Shown here one piece after another: positions 1 through 5,680 of a stretch of DNA of 5,680 nucleotides. Below the pieces are notes generated by a model. That model was not told the DNA's origin, did not search any database, and was given only the letters and a program-made list of their open reading frames with translations. A program made the translations under genes and the position numbers. Each line of letters opens with the position of its first letter. Position 1 is the stretch's first letter. The stretch comes from Candidatus Eiseniibacteriota bacterium (GTDB taxonomy: Bacteria; Joyebacterota; Joyebacteria; Joyebacterales; Joyebacteraceae), in the NCBI GenBank assembly GCA_030610515.1, contig JAUWRQ010000096.1:1-5680 (forward strand). Direction: 5' to 3'.

Positions 1-641
1 CTCCCGAGAAGATCCTCACGTGCCCCCGTGGGATAGACCTCGAGCTTTTCCGGCCACGGGAGGGCGACGCGCCGTCGACGCCGAGCGTCATCGTCACGAG
101 GACGATGCACCGCGTCTACCGTCACGACGTCATACTGCGGGCGCTCAAGCTGGTGTCGGAGGAACACCCCGGGCTGCGTGCCGTCCTCGTGGGCGACGGA
201 CGGGCCAGGCGGGATCTCGAGACGCTCTCGGCCGACCTCGGGCTCAACGGGCGCGTCGAGTTCCGGGGCGTGGTCAGCCCGGAGCGACTCGCCGCGGAAC
301 TCCGTGACTCCACCGTCTACGTATCCGCCGTCCCAACGGACGGTGTGTCCGCTTCTCTCCTCGAGGCGATGGCGAGCGGATCCTATCCCGTCGTCACCGA
401 CAACGTGGCGAACAGGCTCTGGGTTGAGGACGGGCGGAACGGGACGCTCGTCGCCGGTCGAGAGCCATCGGACCTGGCGCGCGCGATCTCCCGGGCGCTG
501 GCCGACGCGAAGGCGCGCGCCGTCGCCGCCTCCAGTAACCGGGCCATCGTGGAGAACCGGGCCGACCTCGCTCGCAACATGAAGACGATCGAGAGCGCGT
601 ACGAAGAGCTCGTGGCGTCCCGAGCCGGAGGATCAGCATGA
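1..641 (+). CDS. Glycosyltransferase family 4 (GT-B fold), C-terminal part, 5' end outside the window
   Basis: The reading frame is open from the left edge (first full codon at base 3) to a TGA at 639-641, giving about 212 residues. That is the C-terminal, nucleotide-sugar-binding half of a GT4 enzyme that is normally about 370-400 residues. The visible start carries the interdomain motif RGIDLELFRP, followed by VIVTRTM, the donor-loop motif LVGDG, VEFRG, and the signature DGVSASLLEAMASG at 339-380. This signature is the EX7E motif with Asp in place of the first Glu; the second Glu (363-365) is kept. In this type of GT4 the form SDGxSxSLLEAMA is common, so the enzyme is probably active. Retaining GT4 enzymes transfer a sugar from a nucleotide or lipid-phosphate donor in the cytoplasm; donor and acceptor here are unknown. 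An ATG at 105 lies inside the fold and is not the real start. The gene overlaps the next one by 4 bases (ATGA), so the two are probably translated together. Confidence 0.93.
   Translation, partial: PEKILTCPRGIDLELFRPREGDAPSTPSVIVTRTMHRVYRHDVILRALKLVSEEHPGLRAVLVGDGRARRDLETLSADLGLNGRVEFRGVVSPERLAAELRDSTVYVSAVPTDGVSASLLEAMASGSYPVVTDNVANRLWVEDGRNGTLVAGREPSDLARAISRALADAKARAVAASSNRAIVENRADLARNMKTIESAYEELVASRAGGSA
627..631 (+). promoter_or_regulatory. Ribosome binding site for the CapK-like ligase gene
   Basis: GGAGG lies six bases before the ATG at 638, inside the last codons of the upstream glycosyltransferase. Its strength and spacing fix the start of the ligase gene and make the ATGA overlap at 638-641 convincing. 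Confidence 0.8.
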
Positions 642-2116
642 CCGACCTTCCGGAGAAACTGTACGCGTGCTGTCCGATCGGCGTGCAGAACATGCTCGTC
701 TCCTGGTACGGACGAAAGATCCTGCGTGAGCGCTTCGGGCCCGAGTTCCAGAAGATCCGTGCCTCCCTGGCATCCTCGGAGCGCGCGGGCAGGGAGGAGA
801 TCGGTGCCTATCAGGACGAGCGCCTGAGGGCCGTCGTGGCTCACGCCTACGAAACCGTGCCTTACTACGGGGAACTTATGGATCGGCTCGACATCCGACC
901 CTCGGACATCTCGACGCGCGACGACCTGAGGTCGCTTCCGATTCTCACGAGGGAGGCGGTCGTCGAGAATCGCGAGCGGCTGCTTTCGACGTCGAGGACG
1001 AGGGGGAGACTTAGGCGCGCGACGACGTCCGGCACCACGGGCTACCCCGTTTCCGTCTGCTGGGACCGCGGAGTCAGCGTGATGAACAACGCGTGCCTCT
1101 GGCGCGCGAGGGACTGGGGTGGCGTCGGGTTCGGACGTCCTTACGCGACGCTCATGGGAAGGCTCATTGTTCCCGCTCGACAGACGAGGCCGCCCTTCTG
1201 GCGGTTCAACTCGAGCTGGAACCAGCTCATTCTCTCGTCCTACCACCTCGATGAGGGCAACATCCCGCACTACCTCGACGCGATGCGCGAGCGTGGGATC
1301 GAGATGCTCGAGGCCTACCCGTCCGCGGCCTATATGCTCGCCCGGTACATGGAGATGGAATCGGTTCGCCTCCCGCTCAAGTCGGTCCTCACGTCGTCGG
1401 AGCCGCTTCTCGCCATCCAGCGCGAGCTGTTAGAAGACAGGTTCTGCTGCCGCGTTCTCGACGCGTACGGACAGGCCGAGCGCGTCGCCTTCGCGAGCGA
1501 GTGCGAGAGGCACGAGGGCCTTCACATCTTCGAGGAGTATGGGATCGTCGAGATCCTCAACGAAGACGGCGAACCCGTGGAGCCCGGGGGTTCTGGACAG
1601 ATCGTCGCCACGGGTCTGCACAACATGGCCATGCCCCTCATCCGCTACGCTACCGGCGATGCCGCAACGCTCAAGAGCGAAGCCTGCTCCTGCGGCCGCA
1701 CGCTCAGGTTGCTCGAGAGCATCACGGGTAAGGCCGAGGACATCATCGTTACCTCGCGCGGGCGGATGGTTCCCGGACCGCTCCTGAGCTACGCGTTCAA
1801 GGGTGTCCCGCACCTCGTGCGCTCCCAGATCGTTCAGGAGCGCCCCGATGAGATAAGGGTCAGACTTGTCGCGGAGAAGGGGTTCCTCCCGCGGGACGAG
1901 GAGCGCATCCGCGGGGGCCTGGCGCGGCGGCTCGGGAGCGACGTCGCGATAGCGTTCGAGTATGTGGATGAGATACCTATGTCGGCGCGAGGGAAGTACA
2001 GGTGGGTGGTGTCGAGCGTGCCTCTCCGGTGGGGCAAGCTCAGCACGGCGAACCTGTATCAGGAAGAGGACGCGGAGACAGTGGGGGCACGGTCCGGTCA
2101 CGGAGACGCGAACTGA
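638..2116 (+). CDS. CapK/PaaK-like AMP-forming ligase (phenylacetate-CoA ligase family), polysaccharide-cluster type
   Basis: This 492-residue protein belongs to the ANL adenylate-forming superfamily, in the branch of phenylacetate-CoA ligase and CapK. Members activate a carboxylic acid with ATP to an acyl-adenylate and usually pass it to a thiol; the true substrate of the polysaccharide-cluster members is generally unknown. Visible motifs in order are: an N-terminal helical region ending in VPYYGELMDR (74-83); the phosphate loop TTSGTTGYPV (129-138); the adenine/acid motif DAYGQAE (275-281); MPLIRYATGD (332-341), whose Asp binds the ribose in relatives; the hinge-like ITGKAEDIIVTSRGR (362-376), with GK where most relatives have GR; and GKYRWVVS near the C-terminus, where K453 is a candidate catalytic lysine. 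Cys289, His296, Cys350 and Cys352 could form a metal site. A tail of about 20 residues (470-492) lies beyond the fold. The start is supported by GGAGG at 627-631. The neighbours are glycosyltransferases and a deacetylase, so a role in decorating a glycan is more likely than phenylacetate breakdown. Family assignment is firm; substrate is not. Confidence 0.92.
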   Translation: MTDLPEKLYACCPIGVQNMLVSWYGRKILRERFGPEFQKIRASLASSERAGREEIGAYQDERLRAVVAHAYETVPYYGELMDRLDIRPSDISTRDDLRSLPILTREAVVENRERLLSTSRTRGRLRRATTSGTTGYPVSVCWDRGVSVMNNACLWRARDWGGVGFGRPYATLMGRLIVPARQTRPPFWRFNSSWNQLILSSYHLDEGNIPHYLDAMRERGIEMLEAYPSAAYMLARYMEMESVRLPLKSVLTSSEPLLAIQRELLEDRFCCRVLDAYGQAERVAFASECERHEGLHIFEEYGIVEILNEDGEPVEPGGSGQIVATGLHNMAMPLIRYATGDAATLKSEACSCGRTLRLLESITGKAEDIIVTSRGRMVPGPLLSYAFKGVPHLVRSQIVQERPDEIRVRLVAEKGFLPRDEERIRGGLARRLGSDVAIAFEYVDEIPMSARGKYRWVVSSVPLRWGKLSTANLYQEEDAETVGARSGHGDAN

Positions 2117-2120
2117 CGCC

Positions 2121-3215
2121 ATGAGACGAGTGCTGCACATCATTCAATCTCTCGACACGGGCGGCGCCGAGCGCGTCGTTGCGGAGTGCGCGCTCGCGCA
2201 CGATCGCGGGAAGTACTCCCCAGAGATCGCTTGCGTCTTCGAGGGCGGCCATCTGGTCGATGCTCTCGATCGGGCGGGAGTGCCGGTCCACGTGCTGAGG
2301 AGACGCTACAAGCTCGACCCGTTCGCTCTCTTCCGTCTCACGGCGCTGATGGTGCGGCGGCGGTTCGACGTTGTGCACAACCACAATTTCTCGGCTCTCG
2401 CCATCGGCGTCCCGGCAGCCGTTCTCGCGGGAGCGCGCACGCTGGTGAGGACGGAACACAACGTTGTCAGTGGGCGACGCGGCTTCCGTCGCATCTTGAG
2501 CCGGGTCGCGGCTCTCCGCGAGGACGCGCAGATCGCCGTGTCGGACGTCGTCCGAGAGTCGCAGGTGAAAGCGGGGAGGGTTCCCGCACGTCGTCTGGCG
2601 ACAGTGAGGAACGGGATATCCGGTGAGCGGCTGGCCGAGTCCGGCGATGGCGCCGCGCTCCGCGAGGATCTGGGGCTCGGGGGACGCGCGCCGGTGTTCC
2701 TCAGCGTCGGGAGCCTGACGAGACAGAAGAACTTCGGGAATCTGCTCGACGCGGCGGTCAACGTCGTGCGCGAGTTCCCCAACGCCCGATTCATGATCGC
2801 CGGTGATGGGCCGCTTGGCGATTCGTTGCGCGCGCGCACCGATGACCTTGGGCTGAACGAGCATGTCGTCTTTCTTGGACGAAGAACCGACGTCCCCGCT
2901 CTCCTCGGGATCAGCGACGTATTCGTGCTCTCGTCCGACTGGGAGGGACTTCCCATCACCGTGCTGGAGGCGATGGCGGCGGGAGTGCCCTGTGTGGCGA
3001 CTCGCGTCGGCGGAGTCCCGGAGGCGCTCACGGACGGGGAGAGCGGCATCGTCGTGGAGCCGGGCGACTCCCGGGCGCTGGCAGAAGGGATGGCCTCACT
3101 CGCCCGCGACCCGGGGCTCGGGGAGAGGCTCTCGCGACGCGCGCGGAAGATCCACGAAGGTGGTTTCACCGCGCGGTCCATGGCCAGGCAGACGGAGGCG
3201 CTCTACGATCTCGCG
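2121..3215 (+). other. First GT4 domain of the fusion protein
   Basis: Residues 1-365 form a full two-lobe GT4 unit. The N-terminal acceptor lobe starts with RRVLHIIQSLDTGGAER. The C-terminal donor lobe runs from PVFLSVGSLTRQKN to the cross-over helix ending EALYDLA. Both EX7E glutamates and the lysine of RQKN are present, so the site looks catalytically intact. It resembles enzymes of exopolysaccharide clusters that carry the text EGLPITVLEAMAAGVPCVAT, but the donor cannot be read from the sequence. Confidence 0.88.
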
Positions 3216-4481
3216 TCTGTCGGCCGGGCCGATCTGGCGGCGGTGGGTCCCATCAGGGTGCTCTTCGTCATCGGGCAGCTGTCGTATGGAGGCGCCGAGC
3301 GTCAGGTCGCCGAACTCTCGATGCGACTGCCGCGCGACCGGTACGAGCCGATCGTGTGTTGTTTGTCCGAGAGAGGTCCCCTGGCCGATGAGATGGAAGA
3401 GGCCGGCGTGCGCGTCGTGTCGGTGGGTAAGCGGCCCGGTTTCGCATCGGGGGCATCGCGCACCCTCCTCGGCCTCGTACGGACGGAGCGACCGGCCGTC
3501 GTGCATTCGTATCTCTTCTCCGCGAACTGGCGAACGGTTCTCGTGGGCAGACTGATGCGCGTTCCTCTCGTGATAACCTCGGTGCGCAACGTCGACATAC
3601 ATGGGGTGTTCGCGCTGACCATGCTGGAGCGGCTCCTGGCCGGTTTCCAGGACCGCGTCATCGCGAACGCGACGGCGGTGAAGGAGTACGTTGCGTGCGC
3701 CCACGGGATACGCAGTGACAAGATCGTCGTCGTGCGGAACGGCGTGTCGCCAACGCGAGTGCCGCGCAGGGCAGACGGCGTGGGCGAGAATGAATCGAAC
3801 TCCCACCCCACGGTGCTCGTCGTGGCGAGCCTGACGCCCAAGAAGGACCACTTGACCTTCCTGGCCGCCGCCACGGCCGTTGCCCAGAGAATTCCGGATG
3901 CTCGGTTCGTTCTGGTGGGCGACGGTCCACTGCGCGGCGACCTGGAACGGCGCTCCGAGGAGCTCGGGCTTGGGTCGTCGGTCGAGTTCCGGGGCGAGAC
4001 GAGAGATATCGCTGGGGCTCTCGCCGAGGCCGACGTGTGCGTGCTCACGTCTCTGAAGGAGGGGTGCTCCAATTTCATTCTCGAATCGATGTTCGCCGCG
4101 AAGCCCGTCGTGGCGACCGACGCGGGTGGCAACGGGGAGCTCATCGACAGCGGCGTCACCGGCTACATCGTGCCGGTCGGCGACGAGCGTGCTGTCGCGT
4201 CACGCGTCGTGGAGCTTCTGTCGGACGAGACGCTGCGCGCGAGCATGGGAACAAGGGCGAGAGAACGAGCGCTCAGGGAGTTCACGGTCGAGAGAATGGT
4301 CGAGGACACGGTGAGTCTCTATGAGAACACGCTTCGGGAGAGAGTGAGGGGGCTTGTGGACTGGGCGTACGCGCGGGCGGCGAGGGAGACCGGGACGGTG
4401 GGCGGAGACGTCCGCCCGGGACGCGAGGGGTCAACGGTGGACGGGGTCCAACGGAAAGGTGAGGACGCCATTGCAGCCTGA
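2121..4481 (+). CDS. Tandem double glycosyltransferase, GT4-GT4 fusion
   Basis: This 786-residue protein contains two complete GT4 (GT-B fold) glycosyltransferases in one frame. Half 1 (about 1-365) has GGAERVV at 14-20, VHNHNF at 85-90, RTEHNV at 110-115, VRNG at 162-165, SVGSLTRQKN at 195-204, AGDGP at 227-231 and a canonical EX7E motif (E275, E283). Half 2 (about 377-738) repeats the order: GGAERQV at 390-396, VHSYLF at 461-466, SVRN at 487-490, VRNG at 538-541, VASLTPKKD at 568-576, VGDGP at 599-603 and EX7E (E647, E655). The linker is only about 12 residues. A tail (740-786) rich in Gly, Arg and Glu has no recognised fold. Single GT4 enzymes are about 370-400 residues, so this is twice the usual size. 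No signal peptide or membrane segment is seen, so the enzyme is cytoplasmic or peripheral. It probably adds two sugars in succession; the substrates are unknown. The ATG at 2121, four bases after the ligase stop, directly precedes the family N-terminus (RRVLHIIQSLDTGGAER). Upstream in-frame codons back to 1962 lie within the ligase gene and encode unrelated sequence. Confidence 0.93.
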   Translation: MRRVLHIIQSLDTGGAERVVAECALAHDRGKYSPEIACVFEGGHLVDALDRAGVPVHVLRRRYKLDPFALFRLTALMVRRRFDVVHNHNFSALAIGVPAAVLAGARTLVRTEHNVVSGRRGFRRILSRVAALREDAQIAVSDVVRESQVKAGRVPARRLATVRNGISGERLAESGDGAALREDLGLGGRAPVFLSVGSLTRQKNFGNLLDAAVNVVREFPNARFMIAGDGPLGDSLRARTDDLGLNEHVVFLGRRTDVPALLGISDVFVLSSDWEGLPITVLEAMAAGVPCVATRVGGVPEALTDGESGIVVEPGDSRALAEGMASLARDPGLGERLSRRARKIHEGGFTARSMARQTEALYDLASVGRADLAAVGPIRVLFVIGQLSYGGAERQVAELSMRLPRDRYEPIVCCLSERGPLADEMEEAGVRVVSVGKRPGFASGASRTLLGLVRTERPAVVHSYLFSANWRTVLVGRLMRVPLVITSVRNVDIHGVFALTMLERLLAGFQDRVIANATAVKEYVACAHGIRSDKIVVVRNGVSPTRVPRRADGVGENESNSHPTVLVVASLTPKKDHLTFLAAATAVAQRIPDARFVLVGDGPLRGDLERRSEELGLGSSVEFRGETRDIAGALAEADVCVLTSLKEGCSNFILESMFAAKPVVATDAGGNGELIDSGVTGYIVPVGDERAVASRVVELLSDETLRASMGTRARERALREFTVERMVEDTVSLYENTLRERVRGLVDWAYARAARETGTVGGDVRPGREGSTVDGVQRKGEDAIAA
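3249..4334 (+). other. Second GT4 domain of the fusion protein
   Basis: Residues 377-738 form a second full GT4 unit, starting IRVLFVIGQLSYGGAER and ending SLYENTL. The EX7E pair is E647 and E655, in KEGCSNFILESMFAAKPVV. An Ala sits at position 660 where most GT4 enzymes have Gly after the motif; this small change need not impair activity. From the VGDG motif to VEFRG this half aligns without gaps to the donor lobe of the truncated glycosyltransferase at the left edge, including one stretch of 16 identical bases. It may therefore be closer in origin to that gene than to its own fusion partner. Confidence 0.88.
4455..4464 (+). promoter_or_regulatory. Ribosome binding site for the deacetylase gene (supports a TTG start)
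   Basis: AAAGGTGAGG lies within the last codons of the double glycosyltransferase and ends six bases before a TTG at 4471. Both GGTGA and GAGG can pair with the 16S 3' end. No comparably placed site precedes the later in-frame ATG at 4567, which has only a GGGGA about three bases upstream. This argues for the TTG start and an 11-base gene overlap. Confidence 0.55.
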
Positions 4482-5680
4482 AGCGACAACAGGAGGCAGT
4501 TCCCGCCAATCGCCGTTGCGACGGTTCGGAATCGCGATACGCAATTCCCCGCTCGTCGTGGGGACGATGTCCGCGATTCCCGTGGGGGGCGCCGTGGTGC
4601 TCCGGTACCACTCGGTCAACGATGACCCAGGTTGGAGCGACGACTACATGCAGCCGAGCCTGGCGGTGCCGCCGGCGGTGTTCGACCGGCAGATGCAGTT
4701 TCTCAAGCGACACCACAAGATCGTCGGAATAGGGGAGCTGGCGGAGCTGGTCCACTCCGGGAGCCACATCGACAGAAGGCTCGCGGCAGTGACGTTCGAC
4801 GACGGATACGAGGACAACTATCGCAACGCGTTTCCGATCCTCAGGAAACACGGGCTCACGGCCGCGTTCTACGTGACGACCGGGTCCGTGAACGACGCCG
4901 AGATCCTGTGGACGGTCAAGCTGCGCCTCCTGATCCGGAGGTGCACACATGAGTCGCTGACGCTCTCCTTGATGGCCGGGCGGCCCCTGGACATCTCGAC
5001 CGAGTCCGCCAAGGACAGCGCGATACGCCTTCTCACGGGAGTCGTGAAGCGGTGCCCGGCGCCGGAGGCCGACGAGATCCTGCGCGAGGTGGAGGATGCG
5101 AGCGACGCTCCGCTCTTCGGCATCGACCGCCGCATCATGATGAACGAGTCCGAGCTTCGCGAGATGCACGCGACCGGCATGACGATAGGATCACACACTG
5201 TGAAGCACTACAACCTGCCGTGCCTCGACACGCGGGACGTTGCGAAGGAGCTTTGCGATTCCAGGGCCTTCCTGGAGCGGGTGCTGGGTGCGCCCGTGGA
5301 GCACCTCGCGTATCCCAACGGACGCACCGGCCGCCATTTCGACGGACGCGTCGCGCGGGTCGTTGCGATGGAGGGATTCCGTTCGGCCGTCACGTCCGTC
5401 AGTGGCCCCGTCTCGCGGCGGTACTCGGAGCTGAGTATGCCCAGGCTGGGGGTGAGCCCGAGGCACGGCGATATCCGACGTCTCGCCGCCGACATGCAGT
5501 ACGCCCGCTTCACGAAGCCGGCGGACGGTGGATTCGATGAGATCTGCTCGATGTCGGGCACCGGAGGTTCCGATCCGGCGGGGGGTGGTGGGGGGGGGCC
5601 GGCCGAGGCCGTTCCGGCCCTGAGGGAACGATGCAGGGAACGATGCGACGAGGGGGAAGAACGCGAGAAGCGCACTCATC
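4471..5680 (+). CDS. Polysaccharide deacetylase (NodB/CE4-type), open at the right edge
   Basis: The frame runs from a TTG at 4471 to the end of the window without a stop, giving 403 residues. CE4 enzymes are metal-dependent and remove acetyl groups, typically N-acetyl groups, from glycans. The family features are clear: VVLRYHSVND at 42-51, typical of the PgaB-like branch; motif 1 TFDDGYEDN (D110 the expected catalytic base, D111 a metal ligand); motif 2 SHTVKH with H242 and H246 as metal ligands; and LAYPNGR around Y281, followed by SMPRLGV. About 130 residues lie between motifs 1 and 2, as in related capsule-cluster deacetylases. The N-terminal 40 residues are basic and mildly hydrophobic but are not a clear signal peptide, so location is open. 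An ATG at 4567 (residue 33) is the alternative start, but it would cut off sequence that looks family-like (RRFGIAIRNSPLV). After about residue 350 the protein becomes a Gly-rich then Arg/Glu-rich tail, across a run of nine G. The true end may be near 5623 if that run is misread. The gene overlaps the double glycosyltransferase gene. Confidence 0.9.
   Translation, partial: MQPEATTGGSSRQSPLRRFGIAIRNSPLVVGTMSAIPVGGAVVLRYHSVNDDPGWSDDYMQPSLAVPPAVFDRQMQFLKRHHKIVGIGELAELVHSGSHIDRRLAAVTFDDGYEDNYRNAFPILRKHGLTAAFYVTTGSVNDAEILWTVKLRLLIRRCTHESLTLSLMAGRPLDISTESAKDSAIRLLTGVVKRCPAPEADEILREVEDASDAPLFGIDRRIMMNESELREMHATGMTIGSHTVKHYNLPCLDTRDVAKELCDSRAFLERVLGAPVEHLAYPNGRTGRHFDGRVARVVAMEGFRSAVTSVSGPVSRRYSELSMPRLGVSPRHGDIRRLAADMQYARFTKPADGGFDEICSMSGTGGSDPAGGGGGGPAEAVPALRERCRERCDEGEEREKRTH
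5590..5598 (+). repeat. Run of nine G inside the 3' part of the deacetylase gene
   Basis: The run G9 sits in a wider G-rich stretch (5580-5598) that reads as six glycines in the deacetylase frame. One G fewer would bring in a TGA at 5621-5623; one G more would leave the frame open to the window end. It could be a true glycine linker, a slippage-prone tract or a base-calling error. Confidence 0.85.
5623..5646 (+). repeat. Exact 12-bp tandem repeat, two copies
   Basis: AGGGAACGATGC occurs at 5623-5634 and again at 5635-5646 with no mismatch. In the deacetylase frame it reads RERC twice. In the frame starting at 5631 each copy supplies a short purine-rich AGGGA followed three bases later by ATG (5631 and 5643). 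Confidence 0.95.
5631..5680 (+). CDS. Possible start of a further gene, only 16 codons visible
   Basis: An ATG at 5631, and a second in the same frame at 5643, follow AGGGA motifs and open a frame to the window edge (MQGTMRRGGRTREAHS). A TGA at 5621-5623 in another frame lies just upstream and would fit a compact operon junction if the deacetylase really ended there. Spacing to the ATG is short (three bases) and the peptide matches nothing I recognise. The deacetylase frame itself also remains open here, so this is a weak call. Confidence 0.2.
   Translation, partial: MQGTMRRGGRTREAHS

Noticed and set aside
383..1270. Long open frame on the - strand (295 codons)
   Set aside because: It lies opposite the clear glycosyltransferase and ligase genes. 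The translation is rich in Arg, Pro and Ser without motifs, as expected of antisense frames in GC-rich DNA.
638..2116. True phenylacetate degradation gene (paaK)
   Set aside because: The family fold matches, but all neighbours are glycan enzymes and no other phenylacetate pathway gene is present.
1962..2120. Upstream in-frame extension of the double glycosyltransferase
   Set aside because: These 53 codons lie wholly inside the ligase gene and encode non-homologous sequence. The GT4 N-terminus begins exactly at the ATG at 2121.
3215..3260. Separate internal start for the second GT4 domain, for example GTG at 3243
   Set aside because: There is no stop between the halves and no convincing ribosome binding site before the GTG. 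A single fused protein is the simplest reading, although an internal start cannot be excluded.
4282..5169. Long open frame on the - strand opposite the deacetylase (295 codons)
   Set aside because: The + strand frame has all CE4 motifs; the antisense translation shows no recognisable domain.
5191..5679. - strand frame beginning with a signal-peptide-like MSALLAFFPLVASF
   Set aside because: The hydrophobic start is followed by Pro- and Arg-rich sequence without motifs, and the frame lies opposite the conserved second half of the deacetylase. It is most likely chance.
4471..5680. Assignment to the exosortase/PEP-CTERM-associated deacetylase subfamily
   Set aside because: That subfamily has a different motif 1 (a DVEDYF-type sequence), while this protein has TFDDGYEDN. 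No exosortase or PEP-CTERM protein is in the window.
1..5680. CRISPR arrays, tRNA or rRNA genes, insertion sequences, rho-independent terminators
   Set aside because: No regularly spaced repeats, RNA gene signatures, transposase frames or hairpin-plus-T-run structures were seen; the window is almost fully occupied by the four coding regions.

Overview
This window is a stretch of a bacterial extracellular or surface polysaccharide biosynthesis cluster. It is very GC-rich and coding from end to end on the + strand. Four genes lie head to tail with overlaps or gaps of only a few bases: (1) the C-terminal part of a family GT4 glycosyltransferase, cut by the left edge; (2) a complete CapK/PaaK-like AMP-forming ligase; (3) a 786-residue protein made of two complete GT4 glycosyltransferases in one reading frame; (4) a NodB-type polysaccharide deacetylase whose frame runs off the right edge. 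I see no RNA gene, CRISPR array, insertion sequence, promoter or terminator, and no gene-free stretch over 300 bases. The window looks like the interior of one operon.

Layout: genes 1 and 2 share an ATGA stop/start overlap at 638-641 with a GGAGG ribosome binding site. Genes 2 and 3 are 4 bases apart. Gene 4 most likely starts at a TTG at 4471 inside the end of gene 3, behind a good ribosome binding site. Near the right edge a run of nine G and an exact 12-bp tandem repeat make the end of gene 4 uncertain and may mark the start of a fifth gene.

Organism: the high GC content, mixed use of AGG, AGA and ATA codons, and the lack of any species-specific marker suggest a GC-rich environmental bacterium, possibly from a little-cultured phylum. 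I cannot name it from this sequence.

How the genes may work together (inference): three GT4 active sites would add successive sugars to a lipid-linked glycan or to a polymer. The deacetylase would remove acetyl groups, probably from N-acetylated sugars. The CapK-like ligase would activate a carboxylic acid as an adenylate, for a substituent whose identity is unknown. The most distinctive features are the tandem GT4-GT4 fusion and the pairing of a carboxylate-activating enzyme with a deacetylase.
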